Source: Enterobacter cloacae complex sp. R_G8 | Lineage (GTDB): Bacteria; Pseudomonadota; Gammaproteobacteria; Enterobacterales; Enterobacteriaceae | Assembly (NCBI RefSeq): GCF_024599795.1 | Contig: NZ_CP102246.1 | Location: 1,364,001-1,428,000 of the forward strand | DNA: 64,000 nucleotides | Direction: 5' to 3' | Part shown: positions 46,851 through 60,167 of the stretch, piece by piece | How the letters are laid out: each line of letters starts with the position of its first letter | Position numbering within the stretch: position 1 is the first letter of the stretch | Notes under the pieces: generated by a model | Told to the model about the DNA's origin: nothing | Seen by the model: only the letters and a program-made list of their open reading frames with translations | Database searches by the model: none | Made by a program: the position numbers and the translations under genes

Positions 46851-47032
46851 CTTGCTGGTTCGTGAGTGAAAGTCACCTGCCGTCATATCTCAAAACTGAC
46901 TTGCGAGTCATGTTTGAGATATTTGCTCTTTAAAAATCTGGATCAAGCTGAAAATTGAAACGACACACATGTTATGTGTGTTCGAGTCTCTCAAATTTTC
47001 GCAATCAGAAGTGAAACATCTTCGGGTTGTGA

Positions 47033-49936
<2,904 letters not shown>

Positions 49937-50003
49937 ACAACGCCGAAGCTGTTTCGGCGGTGAGAGACAGAAGATTTTCAGCCTGATACAGATTAACAGA
50001 ATT

Positions 50004-50123
50004 TGCCTGGCGGCTTTAGCGCGGTGGTCCCACCTGACCCCATGCCGAACTCAGAAGTGAAACGCCGTAGCGCCGATGGTAGTGTGGGGTCTCCCCATGT
50101 GAGAGTAGGGAACTGCCAGGCAT
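50004..50123 (+). rRNA. rrfG: 5S ribosomal RNA
   Basis: 120 bases, TGCCTGGCGG to CTGCCAGGCAT, end stem complementary. Only one 5S copy and no distal tRNA follow. Confidence 0.97.
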
Positions 50124-50134
50124 CAATTAAGAAG

Positions 50135-50165
50135 AACCCCGTACCGTAAGGTGCGGGGTTTTTTG
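50135..50165 (+). terminator. Terminator of the rRNA operon
   Basis: AACCCCGTACC-GTAA-GGTGCGGGGTTTTTTG, 12 bases after 5S. Confidence 0.92.
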
Positions 50166-50270
50166 CTTTTGTTTCTCCCTCTTTCTGCGGAAGAGGAGCG
50201 GGGTGAGGGCATCAGACCGCACTATTCCCCTCCTGGGCTTTCTCCTGGAACTTACCTTGCTAACGAAATT

Positions 50271-50286
50271 TGTGATCTCCCTCGCA
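50271..50286 (+). promoter_or_regulatory. Possible CRP site upstream of kgtP
   Basis: TGTGA-N6-TCGCA, one change from the CRP consensus, about 97 bases before the kgtP start. Catabolite control of a 2-oxoglutarate importer is plausible but not shown. Confidence 0.4.
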
Positions 50287-50382
50287 ATGTTATTTATAAC
50301 AAAATAATAACATTTAATTTACAAGGTATTGAGTTCCTTCAGAACTCAACATGCCGTTGTTTATGGCAGGAGTATAATCATA

Positions 50383-51678
50383 ATGACCGAAAGCATTACA
50401 TCGAACGGGACGCTGGTTGCCAGTGATACCCGAAGAAGGGTATGGGCAATTGTTAGTGCCTCATCCGGTAACCTGGTTGAATGGTTCGACTTTTACGTCT
50501 ACTCATTCTGTTCACTTTACTTCGCACATATTTTCTTCCCGTCAGGAAACACCACAACGCAGCTACTGCAAACGGCAGGTGTATTTGCAGCAGGATTCTT
50601 AATGCGGCCGATTGGCGGCTGGTTGTTTGGCCGTATCGCAGACCGTCGCGGGCGTAAAACCTCCATGCTGATCTCGGTCTGCATGATGTGTTTTGGTTCC
50701 CTTATCATCGCCTGTCTGCCGGGGTATGACGCTATCGGAACCTGGGCTCCCGCCCTTTTATTGCTGGCTCGTTTATTCCAGGGACTCTCCGTTGGGGGAG
50801 AGTACGGCACCAGCGCCACGTACATGAGTGAAATTGCACTTGAAGGTCGGAAGGGTTTTTATGCCTCTTTTCAGTACGTCACGCTCATTGGTGGTCAGCT
50901 GCTGGCCATTCTGGTTGTCGTGATCCTGCAGCAGATCCTCTCAGACAGCCAGCTTCATGAATGGGGATGGCGAATTCCTTTCGCGATGGGGGCTGCACTG
51001 GCGATCGTGGCGCTTTGGCTGCGCCGTCAGTTAGACGAAACCTCGCAAAAAGAGGTCAGGACGCTGAAGGAAGCGGGATCGTTTAAAGGACTGTGGCGAA
51101 ATCGCAAAGCCTTCCTGATGGTTCTGGGTTTCACCGCCGGTGGTTCACTCAGTTTTTATACTTTTACCACCTACATGCAAAAGTATCTGGTGAACACCAC
51201 AGGTATGCACGCCAACGTCGCCAGCGTCATCATGACCGTCGCGCTGTTCGTCTTTATGCTGATCCAGCCGATTATCGGTGCACTCTCGGATAAGATTGGC
51301 CGTCGTACATCGATGCTGATTTTTGGGGGCATGTCCGCCTTATGTACCGTCCCCATTTTAACCGCGCTTCAGCATGTTTCATCCCCTTATGCCGCATTTG
51401 CTCTGGTGATGCTGGCGATGGTGATTGTGAGTTTTTATACCTCGATCAGCGGGATACTCAAGGCCGAGATGTTCCCGGCACAGGTGCGTGCTTTGGGGGT
51501 AGGGCTTTCTTATGCGGTCGCCAATGCCCTGTTTGGTGGATCAGCAGAGTACGTTGCGCTGTCCCTGAAATCATGGGGAAGCGAAACGACATTCTTCTGG
51601 TATGTGACGATCATGGGGGCGCTGGCCTTTATCGTATCCCTGATGTTGCATCGTAAAGGGAAAGGTATTCGTCTTTAA
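50383..51678 (+). CDS. kgtP: KgtP, 2-oxoglutarate/H+ symporter
   Basis: 431 residues from ATG 50383 (AGGAG about ten bases ahead). Twelve predicted helices; MFS loop motifs [10 protein letters not shown] and S-D-K-I-G-R-R; the opening [14 protein letters not shown] matches E. coli KgtP. It sits between rRNA operon and pssA as in E. coli. Stop overlaps yfiM end by four bases. Confidence 0.95.
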   Translation: MTESITSNGTLVASDTRRRVWAIVSASSGNLVEWFDFYVYSFCSLYFAHIFFPSGNTTTQLLQTAGVFAAGFLMRPIGGWLFGRIADRRGRKTSMLISVCMMCFGSLIIACLPGYDAIGTWAPALLLLARLFQGLSVGGEYGTSATYMSEIALEGRKGFYASFQYVTLIGGQLLAILVVVILQQILSDSQLHEWGWRIPFAMGAALAIVALWLRRQLDETSQKEVRTLKEAGSFKGLWRNRKAFLMVLGFTAGGSLSFYTFTTYMQKYLVNTTGMHANVASVIMTVALFVFMLIQPIIGALSDKIGRRTSMLIFGGMSALCTVPILTALQHVSSPYAAFALVMLAMVIVSFYTSISGILKAEMFPAQVRALGVGLSYAVANALFGGSAEYVALSLKSWGSETTFFWYVTIMGALAFIVSLMLHRKGKGIRL

Positions 51679-51998
51679 TAATGCGCCATCTGCCACACGG
51701 CATAGCCGGTCGTAGCACCGGCGACATCCCAGGCAAAATCTTTCCAGCTCCAGCCGCTCCCTGAGGGGCGGCTATCCCACAACTCTTTAGATGCCCCAAG
51801 GCTGACTGAGAACATCAGGCCGATTGCTGCACTACGATCCCGGCTATATCCCTGGTGCTGGGCATACTCATTACCGGCAGCGGACAACATCGCGGATGCG
51901 AGGAAGTGTTGCGCTTTATCCTGGCCGGACCAACTATCGTTCGCCATATGGCTACAGCCGGTTAAACAGAGGGTCATGAGTAACAAAGGAAGACGCAT
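51675..51998 (-). CDS. yfiM: YfiM, lipoprotein
   Basis: 107 residues from ATG 51998 (GGAG six bases before). Lipobox C-L-T-G-C, then [17 protein letters not shown] and [20 protein letters not shown]. It matches E. coli YfiM (DUF2279-like). Role unknown. Confidence 0.9.
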   Translation of the reverse strand: MRLPLLLMTLCLTGCSHMANDSWSGQDKAQHFLASAMLSAAGNEYAQHQGYSRDRSAAIGLMFSVSLGASKELWDSRPSGSGWSWKDFAWDVAGATTGYAVWQMAHY

Positions 51999-52010
51999 CA
52001 ACAGCTCCAT

Positions 52011-52036
52011 AAAAAAAGCCCTGCGAGTGGCAGGGC
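52011..52036 (-). terminator. Terminator of pssA
   Basis: GCCCTGC / GCAGGGC stem with T-run on the minus strand, directly after pssA and just before the yfiM ribosome site, so yfiM needs its own promoter or readthrough. Confidence 0.85.
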
Positions 52037-52043
52037 CTGGATA

Positions 52044-53399
52044 TTACAGAATACGGCTGATAAGACGGTCGATACGGATACGACGTAAACGGCGAATAAG
52101 CTTACGGACCTTCACCGGATAATCGGCAATGCTCTGTAGCTCGCGGTAATGACGAACCACCGTCGTATGTGTACGAATAAGTTCCAGCTCACGTTCACGC
52201 TGCGCGGCCAGTTCATGCTGTGGATCGTGGATCAGAATCGCGTTTTCCAGATCAAGACGCCAGGCACGAGGGTTCAGGTTGTTGCCGGTCAGCAGCATCC
52301 ATTCATCATCAACCCACATCCCTTTGAGATGGTAGCTGTTATCTTCATCTTTCCAGAGACGTACCACCAGTTGGTCGGTATTCACGTAATACTGCAAGCG
52401 ACTGAGGAAACGACGCAGGTTAATCTCATAAAGGTAGGGCAGGGCGCCGATGATTTTGAAGGGTTGATCTTCAGGAATGAAAAAGTCATTAGCCGTTTTA
52501 TCACCGACAATAATTTCCACTTTTTTACCGTCGCGCAGCAGCTGAATGATATTGCGCACCAGCACGGCGGGAAGGTTAAAGTACGGCGTACAGATAGTGA
52601 GTTTCTGCTCCGCACATGGCATCAGGTGGAAAATCGTTTTGTTCAACAGGCTGGATTTGCCTAACCCCACCAGAGGCGTAACCGACAACTCTTCGTTGTT
52701 TGCATCCCCCTGGAAATGATACACCGCATCGCGCAGCTCCTGGCGGAACGCGCGAACGTCGTTTTTGATTTCCGGGCTTTTCGGGCGATGGGGATCGTCA
52801 AGGCGATTCACACCACGGCCATGTACCAGATGCTTATCGACCCAGTTAAACATAATGTCAGCCATCTGCGGATTACGAATCAGATGGTAGCGGTCGTAGC
52901 GATACTTATCGAGCTGATGGAGGTAAACATCATTCAGACTCGCGCCACTGTAAAGGACGCTGTCATCAATGATGAATCCTTTGAAATGCAGTACGCCAAG
53001 CGCTTCACGGGTATTCACCGGCACCCCGTAAACGGGGACATCAACGCCAGGGTTTTCCTGCGCTGTGCGGCAATACCAGTCTGCGTTTGTATTTGAGGCG
53101 GCAGCGCCAATACGGCCACGCTGAGCGCGGTGCCAGTCAACCAGCACGCGAACATCCAGTTCAGGACGCTGACGTTTGGCTTCGTAGAGCGCATTCAGGA
53201 TCGCGCGCCCACCTTCATCTTGTTCAAGATAGAGTGCCACAATGCAAATGCGTCGCGTGGCGCTGGCAATCTTTTCCAGAAGCGTCTCCCGAAAATGAGC
53301 GGGAGCGTAAAAGAACTCTACATCATCAACTGACTGAGAAATCTTCGGTAGTTGAGCAAGGTGTTGTTGATGTTTATTACGCTTAAATTTTGACAACAT
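52044..53399 (-). CDS. pssA: PssA, phosphatidylserine synthase
   Basis: 451 residues from ATG 53399, E. coli size. Two HKD phospholipase-D motifs: H-F-K-G-F-I-I-D-D (about 138) and H-L-K-G-M-W-V-D-D (about 357). It makes phosphatidylserine from CDP-diacylglycerol and serine; the very basic C-terminus (L-I-R-R-L-R-R-I-R-I-D-R) binds ribosomes and acidic membranes. Confidence 0.97.
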   Translation of the reverse strand: MLSKFKRNKHQQHLAQLPKISQSVDDVEFFYAPAHFRETLLEKIASATRRICIVALYLEQDEGGRAILNALYEAKRQRPELDVRVLVDWHRAQRGRIGAAASNTNADWYCRTAQENPGVDVPVYGVPVNTREALGVLHFKGFIIDDSVLYSGASLNDVYLHQLDKYRYDRYHLIRNPQMADIMFNWVDKHLVHGRGVNRLDDPHRPKSPEIKNDVRAFRQELRDAVYHFQGDANNEELSVTPLVGLGKSSLLNKTIFHLMPCAEQKLTICTPYFNLPAVLVRNIIQLLRDGKKVEIIVGDKTANDFFIPEDQPFKIIGALPYLYEINLRRFLSRLQYYVNTDQLVVRLWKDEDNSYHLKGMWVDDEWMLLTGNNLNPRAWRLDLENAILIHDPQHELAAQRERELELIRTHTTVVRHYRELQSIADYPVKVRKLIRRLRRIRIDRLISRIL

Positions 53400-53509
53400 C
53401 ACAGTGCGTTTCTTCTCTGTTCATTGAAGGGTTGTCTGTACCATGCAAACAACATAAGCGGACAATGATACCACCAGTCCCGTCCAAAGTGGGTAACATT
53501 TCCAGTAGC

Positions 53510-56173
53510 TTACTCGGGTTTATCCGGCGATTTCAGACTGAGGGAGAGGGCAACAATACCCTCGTCCAGCTGAATATCAACGTCAAAACCGAGTTTTCGC
53601 GCCAGGGTCACCATACCGCGATTGTTTGGCATAGTAATGCCATTCAGGCGTAACAATCCGTGATCGCGCGTATAACTGATGAGTTTTTCCAGTAGCCGCC
53701 GCCCAAGGCCCAGGCCTTTAAGATCGGAGCGCACCAGCACAGCAAATTCCGCATCGACGTTATCCGGATCTGAAATAGCACGCGTCACGCCAAGGATCTC
53801 ATCACCGTTGTCGGAACGACGAACGGCGACAAAGGCCATTTCTCGATCGTAGTCGATCTGGGTCATATTGGCTAAATCATCATGGGTAAATTCGTTGATT
53901 TCGCTGAAGTAGCGATAGTAAAGATCCTCTTTCGTGACCTGAGAGATAAACGTCCGCAGCTGCGGTTCATCTTCCGGCAAAATCGGGCGAAACAGCGAAC
54001 GCTCACCGTTCTTCATCTCCACCCACTCTTCCAGCTGCAGAGGATAAGGACGGATCGCCAGACGGCTCTCTCTGTCGCCTTCGAATGGTGCGATATCCAG
54101 CGTGACGTCCAGCGCCGTAAACTCATTGCCGGAGGCGAGCAGAGGATGAATGTCCAGCCGCTGGATCTCCGCGCAATCGACTATCAGGTTAGAGACCTGC
54201 ACCAGGAACTGGCTTAACCCCGCAATATCGAGCGGACGCAGGGCGCTCCGGCCACGGATTTTTTTGCTTTTGATGGCCTGAATAATCAGATAGCGAGCAA
54301 GGTTCATGTTCAGAGGCGGTAAGGCCACCACGGCTTGCTCTTCAGGGCGCCATTCAACGCCACCTTCGCCCAGCATGATGAGCGGGCCAAAAACCGGATC
54401 GTGTTCCACAACCACCCGCAGTTCCTGTGCGCCCGCGCGGTTTGCCATGCTTTGCACCAGCAGTCCGTGGATCCTTGCCTGTGGCCAGGCCATTTTTACG
54501 CGGTCGAAAATAGCATCTGCCGCTTGCTGAACTTCTGCTGCGGTTCGAAGGTACAGCATCACCCCCTGCACATCGGATTTGTGTGGAATATCCGGTGAGC
54601 GAAGCTTAAGCGCGACCGGATAGCCAATCTGTTCGGCAATATGCACCGCTTCAGCGCTGTCGCTGGCGATCCAGGTCGGCAGGGTCTGCATCCCATAACT
54701 ACCAAGAATGGGTTGCACTTCATGAGTATCAAGCGATGTTGCACCTTCATCGATAGCCTGTTGCAACAACCGGTGAACGTCGACGGAATTCGCCGTCAGA
54801 TTACCGGGTAATGCTGGCGTTTCCCGCAACTGCTTCTGGTTACGGCGGTACTCCACCATATGCATAAAGGCGGTAATGGTACCTTCCGGTGTACGGTATG
54901 TTGGCAGCCCGGCTTCGCTGAACAGGCGTCGGGCCTCCTGCGAAGAGAACTCACCGCACCAGTTGGTGAGCAGAGTGACGTATTTACCACGTGGATGGTT
55001 ACGCACCGCCTCAATGAGCGCTCTCGCGCTTTCACTGCCGGGAGCGACCGCGCTGGGGGAGTGGATAATCATCAGCGCGTCAAAATCCTGACTATCCAGC
55101 AAAATGGAGATGGCTTTGATATAGCGATCGCTACTGGCATCATCGCGTAAATCGAGGGGATTGCCGGGAGCTACGCTTGCGGGCAGGGTCTCTCTCAGGC
55201 GCTGAAGCGTCGCTTCACCGAGCGTGGCCAGCTTGCCATTACGTAACCACAGTTCGTCCAGCGCCAGAGCCGCTGGGGCTGCGCCATTACTGACAATCAT
55301 CAACTTCTCCCCGCGTAACGGACGCATATGACTCAACGTCTCGACGGCGGAAAAAAGCTCGTGCGTATCCTGTACCCGCAGCAGACCTGCACGCTGGATC
55401 GCGGCATCCCAGGCGGGATCCATCCCGGAGTGGGAATGCAGCAGGCGCTGTGCTGCAGGGCTTCGTCCGCTCTTAATGACCAGGATGGGTTTATTACGTG
55501 ACGCGCTGCGCGAGGCCGATACAAAACGACGGGCGTCACTGAGGTGTTCTAGATACAGCAGGATCGCGCTGGTTTTACTGTCGCGCGCCAGAAAATCCAG
55601 CAGTTCATCCACGTCGATATCCAGGCTGTCACCCAGGGCGATAAAGTAGGAGAACCCCATCTCACGCTGCTGCGCCCAGTCGAGGATCGTGTTGGATACC
55701 GCAGCCGACTGCGAAATAAACGCAAGTTTGCCTTTACGGATCGGCACTGGAGAAAAGCTGGCATTCAGTCCTTGCCAGGGAGCGAGCAGCCCCAGACTGT
55801 TCGGCCCAAGAATACGCATCTGATAGCGGCTGGCGCACGCCAGAAGCTCGGGTTGCTGTTCAGGAGGAGAGGAGAGGATAATGCAGGTCTTACACCCTTT
55901 TTTGCCGAGCGATTCCAGCAATTCCGGGTTACGTTTCGCATTCGTACAAAGTACGGCCAGATCGGGTACGAAAGGCAGGCTCTGCACATCAGGCCACGCA
56001 AGCACCCCCTGAACGGCCTTATAAGTCGGTGTAACGGGCATGACGGGGCCGTTAAATCCGCCGGCCAGCAGGTTGCGCATCATCAGGTAGCCTGCGCGAT
56101 CCGGTTTCATTGATGCGCCGATAACGGCTATGGATTTAGGACGTAGTAGCGCTTCTAACCCTCGCTGGCTCAT
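53510..56173 (-). CDS. patZ: Pat/PatZ (YfiQ), protein lysine acetyltransferase
   Basis: 887 codons (with stop) from ATG 56173, M-S-Q-R-G-L-E-A-L-L. The N-terminal 700 residues are an NDP-forming acyl-CoA synthetase-like part (I-A-V-I-G-A-S-M-K-P-D-R-A-G, A-L-K-L-R-S-P-D-I-P-H-K-S-D) with no synthetase activity known; the C-terminal GNAT domain (about 725-870; V-R-S-D-L-K-G-L-G-L-G-R-R-L) acetylates acetyl-CoA synthetase. Same length as E. coli. Upstream tapT ends 35 bases away on the same strand. Confidence 0.96.
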   Translation of the reverse strand: MSQRGLEALLRPKSIAVIGASMKPDRAGYLMMRNLLAGGFNGPVMPVTPTYKAVQGVLAWPDVQSLPFVPDLAVLCTNAKRNPELLESLGKKGCKTCIILSSPPEQQPELLACASRYQMRILGPNSLGLLAPWQGLNASFSPVPIRKGKLAFISQSAAVSNTILDWAQQREMGFSYFIALGDSLDIDVDELLDFLARDSKTSAILLYLEHLSDARRFVSASRSASRNKPILVIKSGRSPAAQRLLHSHSGMDPAWDAAIQRAGLLRVQDTHELFSAVETLSHMRPLRGEKLMIVSNGAAPAALALDELWLRNGKLATLGEATLQRLRETLPASVAPGNPLDLRDDASSDRYIKAISILLDSQDFDALMIIHSPSAVAPGSESARALIEAVRNHPRGKYVTLLTNWCGEFSSQEARRLFSEAGLPTYRTPEGTITAFMHMVEYRRNQKQLRETPALPGNLTANSVDVHRLLQQAIDEGATSLDTHEVQPILGSYGMQTLPTWIASDSAEAVHIAEQIGYPVALKLRSPDIPHKSDVQGVMLYLRTAAEVQQAADAIFDRVKMAWPQARIHGLLVQSMANRAGAQELRVVVEHDPVFGPLIMLGEGGVEWRPEEQAVVALPPLNMNLARYLIIQAIKSKKIRGRSALRPLDIAGLSQFLVQVSNLIVDCAEIQRLDIHPLLASGNEFTALDVTLDIAPFEGDRESRLAIRPYPLQLEEWVEMKNGERSLFRPILPEDEPQLRTFISQVTKEDLYYRYFSEINEFTHDDLANMTQIDYDREMAFVAVRRSDNGDEILGVTRAISDPDNVDAEFAVLVRSDLKGLGLGRRLLEKLISYTRDHGLLRLNGITMPNNRGMVTLARKLGFDVDIQLDEGIVALSLSLKSPDKPE

Positions 56174-56208
56174 GCAGGCCTCCTGTGAATGCAAGCGACC
56201 TGATGATT

Positions 56209-56907
56209 TTAAACGTTTTCTGTCCCGGTTGCTGTGACACTGCCCTTATGAACGGTTTTTCCCGCCAGATAGCGTTCGCGAAAACGGGAGAAATGGCTGC
56301 CCAATGCCCCAGCCGCCTCGGTATCACCCGCCAGATCCAGCAGGGCAATCGCCACTTCGGCGGTGCAGTATTGTCCGTCGGCATGGGCTTCACGTAAGCG
56401 GTAGGCCGACACGCGAGAGAGGTCGACAGAAATAACCGGCAGCGCATCAAGGTAAGGGCTTTTGCGGAACATTTTCCGCGCTTCCGTCCAGGTGCCGTCC
56501 AGCATAATAAACAGCGGCGGTTTTCCGGATGGCGGAGCTGAAAGTACCTGACGGTCGGCGCCTGCATAAGAAGCGGGGAAAACGACCATCGGCTGATAGT
56601 CCGGGCTTGCCACTAAGTCGAGCAGGGCCTGAGGCGGCTCAGTGCGCGACCACTGAAACGCGGCGGTGTCAGGCAGAATATCGGCGATCAGACGGCCCGT
56701 ATTGCTGGGTTTCATCGGTTCGGTATCAAACATGACCAGGCAAAAACGGCTTTCCGCCGTGGCCGGTACCAGCGTGTCGCACAGGCACACTTTTAACGGC
56801 AGCAGGCAGCGCTGGCAGCGACGGATGCGGTTGCCACGAGCGAGAAAAGGGCGAGTCGCGCGGGCAAGGCGTTCGGCGCGTAATTGAAGTACAGCGTTAT
56901 CAGTCAT
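56209..56907 (-). CDS. tapT: TapT (YfiP), tRNA uridine-47 aminocarboxypropyltransferase
   Basis: 232 residues from ATG 56907 (M-T-D-N-A-V-L-Q-L-R-A-E-R). DTW-domain protein: zinc cysteines R-C-Q-R-C-L-L-P-L-K-V-C-L-C, and L-D-G-T-W-T-E-A-R-K-M with the name-giving D-x-T-W. It forms acp3U47 in tRNA from SAM. In operon with patZ. Confidence 0.93.
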   Translation of the reverse strand: MTDNAVLQLRAERLARATRPFLARGNRIRRCQRCLLPLKVCLCDTLVPATAESRFCLVMFDTEPMKPSNTGRLIADILPDTAAFQWSRTEPPQALLDLVASPDYQPMVVFPASYAGADRQVLSAPPSGKPPLFIMLDGTWTEARKMFRKSPYLDALPVISVDLSRVSAYRLREAHADGQYCTAEVAIALLDLAGDTEAAGALGSHFSRFRERYLAGKTVHKGSVTATGTENV

Positions 56908-56977
56908 GGGCGAAAGGGCAGGAAAAACCCCATTTTCGCAGAGGCGGGAACGGGGCACAAGATGTGCCCCGTGAATG

Positions 56978-57397
56978 TTACAGCGACTCGTTCAACCAGC
57001 TCTCGAACGGCGCTTTGGGTACCGCGCCGTTGAGCATGTCGATGACTTCACCATTTTTGAAAATCATGATGGTCGGAATGCTACGAATACGAAAACGGGC
57101 GCTGAGCTCGCGTTCGGCCTCCGTATTCACCTTCACAAAACGCATCTTCCCGCTGCGCTCTTCGGCGACATCTTCGAAGATTGGCGCGAAGTTACGGCAC
57201 GGGCCACACCATGGTGCCCAGAAATCGACAACCACCGGGAGATCGTCCTTGAGGAGTTTGTCCAGCGTAGCACCTGTAGCGTTAATCACATCGCCATCAA
57301 ACAACTCATGGCCACAACGCCCGCATTTCGCACCATCCTCGATCCGATCGTCCGGAATGCGGTTAAGAGCCTGACAGTTGGCACATACGGTATTCAT
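56978..57397 (-). CDS. trxC: TrxC, thioredoxin 2
   Basis: 139 residues. N-terminal zinc finger Cys5, Cys8, Cys25, Cys28; active site W-C64-G-P-C67. Cytoplasmic reductase in the OxyR regulon of E. coli; an OxyR site was not resolved here. Confidence 0.97.
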   Translation of the reverse strand: MNTVCANCQALNRIPDDRIEDGAKCGRCGHELFDGDVINATGATLDKLLKDDLPVVVDFWAPWCGPCRNFAPIFEDVAEERSGKMRFVKVNTEAERELSARFRIRSIPTIMIFKNGEVIDMLNGAVPKAPFESWLNESL

Positions 57398-57601
57398 AAC
57401 TAACCTCTGATAGAACCATGGGACAGCGGCAGTATGCCGATAATGTTTCTAATATGTTACATATTATCAATGAGCCTGTTTGAAACGACAATGCGTTTTA
57501 TTCAATGAGAACAATAGTCACAGGCTTTTGTACGAAATTATGGCTATGCGCTTGCACATCGGGTAATCTGCGCGCTTCGCGCAGCGCTGGTGGAGAAAAG
57601 C

Positions 57602-58687
57602 ATGAACGACGAAATGAAAAATAAAAGCGGCAAGGTCAAAGTGATGTATGTCCGCAGTGATGATGACTCTGATAAACGCACCCAAAATCCGCGTACCGGA
57701 AAAGGTGGCGGGCGTCCGGCGTCCTCTCGTGCAGACGGTGGCCGTCGCCCCGCCCGCGATGACAGAAATAACCGCGGTGATGACCGCAAACGTGATGACC
57801 GCAAGCGTGACGATCGCAAACGCGATGATTTTGTGCGCGAAGGTTCGTCACCATGGCGTACCGTGTCCCGCGCGCCTGGCGATGAGACGCCGGAAAAAGC
57901 CGATCACGGCGGCATCAGCGGTAAAAGCTTTATCGATCCGGAAGTGCTGCGCCGTCAGCGTGCGGAAGAGACACGCGTGTATGGCGAGAACGCCTGCCAG
58001 GCCCTGTTCCAGAGCCGTCCTGAGTGTATCGTTCGTGCCTGGTTTATCCAGAGCGTCACCCCGCGCTTTAAAGAAGCGCTGCGCTGGATGGCCGCGAACC
58101 GCAAAGCCTACCATGTGGTTGATGATGCTGAGCTGACGAAAGCGTCCGGGACTGAACACCACGGCGGTGTCTGCTTCCTGATCAAAAAACGTAACGGTAC
58201 TACCGTTCAGCAGTGGGTCAGCCAGGCGGAAGCCGATGACTGTGTGCTGGCGCTGGAAGATGTGGGCAACCCGCATAACCTGGGTGCCATGATGCGCAGC
58301 TGCGCGCACTTCGGCGTTAAAGGGGTACTGCTGCAGGATGCTGCGCTGCTGGAATCCGGTGCCGCGATCCGTACTGCGGAAGGCGGTGCCGAACACGTTC
58401 AGCCGATCACCGGCGACAGCGTCCTTGATGCCATTGAACAGTTCCGTAAAGCGGGCTATTCCATTGTGACGACCTCCAGCCATGCCGGTACGCCGCTGTT
58501 TAAAGCGACACTGCCGCGTAAGATGGTGCTGGTGTTAGGTCAGGAACGCGATGGTCTGTCAGACGCGGCACTCTCGAGTGCGGATCTGAGCGTCTCTATT
58601 GACGGGACAGGCAATGTGGAAAGTCTGAACGTTTCCGTCGCGACCGGCGTGCTGCTGGCGGAATGGTGGCGTCAGAACAAAGCATAA
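57602..58687 (+). CDS. yfiF: YfiF, SpoU-family RNA 2'-O-methyltransferase
   Basis: 361 residues from ATG 57602. A disordered basic N-terminus of about 85 residues contains a D-D-R-K-R unit repeated three times, then a substrate-binding part and the trefoil-knot SpoU domain ([31 protein letters not shown]). E. coli YfiF has 345 residues; the extra length comes from the repeat. Target RNA not established. Divergent from trxC. Confidence 0.92.
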   Translation: MNDEMKNKSGKVKVMYVRSDDDSDKRTQNPRTGKGGGRPASSRADGGRRPARDDRNNRGDDRKRDDRKRDDRKRDDFVREGSSPWRTVSRAPGDETPEKADHGGISGKSFIDPEVLRRQRAEETRVYGENACQALFQSRPECIVRAWFIQSVTPRFKEALRWMAANRKAYHVVDDAELTKASGTEHHGGVCFLIKKRNGTTVQQWVSQAEADDCVLALEDVGNPHNLGAMMRSCAHFGVKGVLLQDAALLESGAAIRTAEGGAEHVQPITGDSVLDAIEQFRKAGYSIVTTSSHAGTPLFKATLPRKMVLVLGQERDGLSDAALSSADLSVSIDGTGNVESLNVSVATGVLLAEWWRQNKA

Positions 58688-58725
58688 GCTTTTTATGTGC
58701 CGGGCCAGCCCGGCACATTCATATC

Positions 58726-59415
58726 CTATTCGCTTTCTGCCGGTAACACGGGCATCCAGTCAATCGGCGTTTCGCCACGTTTTTCCAGCCACTCATTCGC
58801 CAGAACAAAGTGATTACAGCCAAAGAAACCGCGGTGTGCAGACAGCGGTGACGGGTGCGGCGCTTTCAGCACGTGATGACGCTGACGATCGATGATCGCC
58901 CCTTTCTTTTGCGCATGCGATCCCCACAGTAAAAACACCACTCCTTCGCGATGTTCATTGATCAGACTGATCACTTTATCGGTGAAGGTCTCCCATCCAA
59001 GGCTGGCATGAGAGTGGGCTTGCCCTGCGCGGACGGTCAGGACGGTATTCAGTAACAGCACGCCTTGATGCGCCCAGCTTTCCAGATAGCCGTGGTTTGG
59101 TCGGGTAAACCCTGGCACGGTTCCCTCAAGCTCTTTATACATATTGAGCAGAGAAGGGGGGATAGCTACGCCAGGACGGACGGAAAATGCCAGTCCATGT
59201 GCCTGCCCTGGGCCATGATAGGGATCCTGACCGAGAATGACCACTTTCACATCACTCAGTTCGGTGTAGCGGAATGCGTTGAACACATCTTTCTGGGGCG
59301 GGTAAATCGTCTGTCCGGACTGACGTTCAGCCGCAACGGTGCTGAGGGTATTGATAAAATAAGGCTGTTGCTTTTCTTCTGCCAGCACGTCATGCCAGGT
59401 TAAAGGTGTCGTCAT
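58726..59415 (-). CDS. ung: Ung, uracil-DNA glycosylase
   Basis: 229 residues, E. coli length. Active-site motifs G-Q-D-P-Y-H-G (catalytic Asp near 64) and A-P-H-P-S-P-L-S. It removes uracil from DNA. Convergent with yfiF. Confidence 0.97.
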   Translation of the reverse strand: MTTPLTWHDVLAEEKQQPYFINTLSTVAAERQSGQTIYPPQKDVFNAFRYTELSDVKVVILGQDPYHGPGQAHGLAFSVRPGVAIPPSLLNMYKELEGTVPGFTRPNHGYLESWAHQGVLLLNTVLTVRAGQAHSHASLGWETFTDKVISLINEHREGVVFLLWGSHAQKKGAIIDRQRHHVLKAPHPSPLSAHRGFFGCNHFVLANEWLEKRGETPIDWMPVLPAESE

Positions 59416-59728
59416 CTCGCTCTCCTGCGAATCTCAATCTGGGACTAGCTTAACCGTTAAATTCCCGGGTGCAAAATTACAGGTTGAAAATACACGTAAG
59501 TCACTCAATTTATGTTGAATATATGCAGGCTGAGTTGAATTGGTAGGCTGTGAAATTGATCTGAAACAATAAATTCAGACCACACTCTTTGTGTGGTTAG
59601 GGTTTTTGTTGATTTAAATCAATAAATAGCCTTGGTGTGAATGATATATATACACACAAGAAACAATGGTTTTACCAATTGGCCGCAAGAGGCCGACACC
59701 CGTTAATGTAGCCTAAGGGAGGCAACAC
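59416..59728. other. Intergenic region with grcA promoter
   Basis: 313 bases, no ORF. Holds the tandem FNR sites and, near 59640-59660, an AT-rich stretch (ATGATATATATACAC) with likely -10 elements for grcA. Confidence 0.6.
59556..59622 (+). promoter_or_regulatory. Tandem FNR sites of grcA
   Basis: TTGAT-CTGA-AACAA (59556-59569) and the perfect TTGAT-TTAA-ATCAA (59609-59622). Their centres are 53 bases apart, the same spacing as the -93.5 and -40.5 sites known at E. coli yfiD. This supports anaerobic activation with damping by the distal site under full anaerobiosis. Confidence 0.85.
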
Positions 59729-60112
59729 ATGATTACAGGTATCCAGATTACTAAAGCTGCAAATGACGATCTGCTCAACTCTTTCTGGCTGCTGGACAGC
59801 GAGAAAAACGAAGCACGCTGTGTGGTAGCAAAAGCAGGTTTTGCGGAAGATGAAATTGTACCGGTTAACAAACTGGGCGAAATTGAATACCGTGAAATCC
59901 CGATGGAAGTGAAACCAGAAGTGCGTGTGGAAGGTGGTCAGCACCTGAACGTAAACGTACTGCGTCGTGAAACGCTGGAAGATGCGGTTAAGCACCCAGA
60001 AAAATACCCACAGCTGACTATCCGCGTGTCTGGCTATGCGGTGCGTTTCAACTCTCTGACCCCGGAACAGCAGCGCGACGTTATCGCGCGTACCTTTACT
60101 GAAAGCCTGTAA
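59729..60112 (+). CDS. grcA: GrcA (YfiD), autonomous glycyl radical cofactor
   Basis: 127 residues. The glycyl-radical tail R-V-S-G-Y-A-V-R-F (Gly102) replaces the C-terminal piece of pyruvate formate-lyase broken by oxygen. Strongly expressed in microaerobic or acid conditions; GGGAGG lies before the start. Confidence 0.96.
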   Translation: MITGIQITKAANDDLLNSFWLLDSEKNEARCVVAKAGFAEDEIVPVNKLGEIEYREIPMEVKPEVRVEGGQHLNVNVLRRETLEDAVKHPEKYPQLTIRVSGYAVRFNSLTPEQQRDVIARTFTESL

Positions 60113-60135
60113 GGTTTTTAGCCACGGGGGTGGAA

Positions 60136-60167
60136 CAAAAAGCCGGGACATTTCCCGGCTTTTTTTA
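60136..60167. terminator. Bidirectional terminator between grcA and srmB
   Basis: AAAAAGCCGGGA-CAT-TTCCCGGCTTTTTT, serving both convergent genes. Confidence 0.92.
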
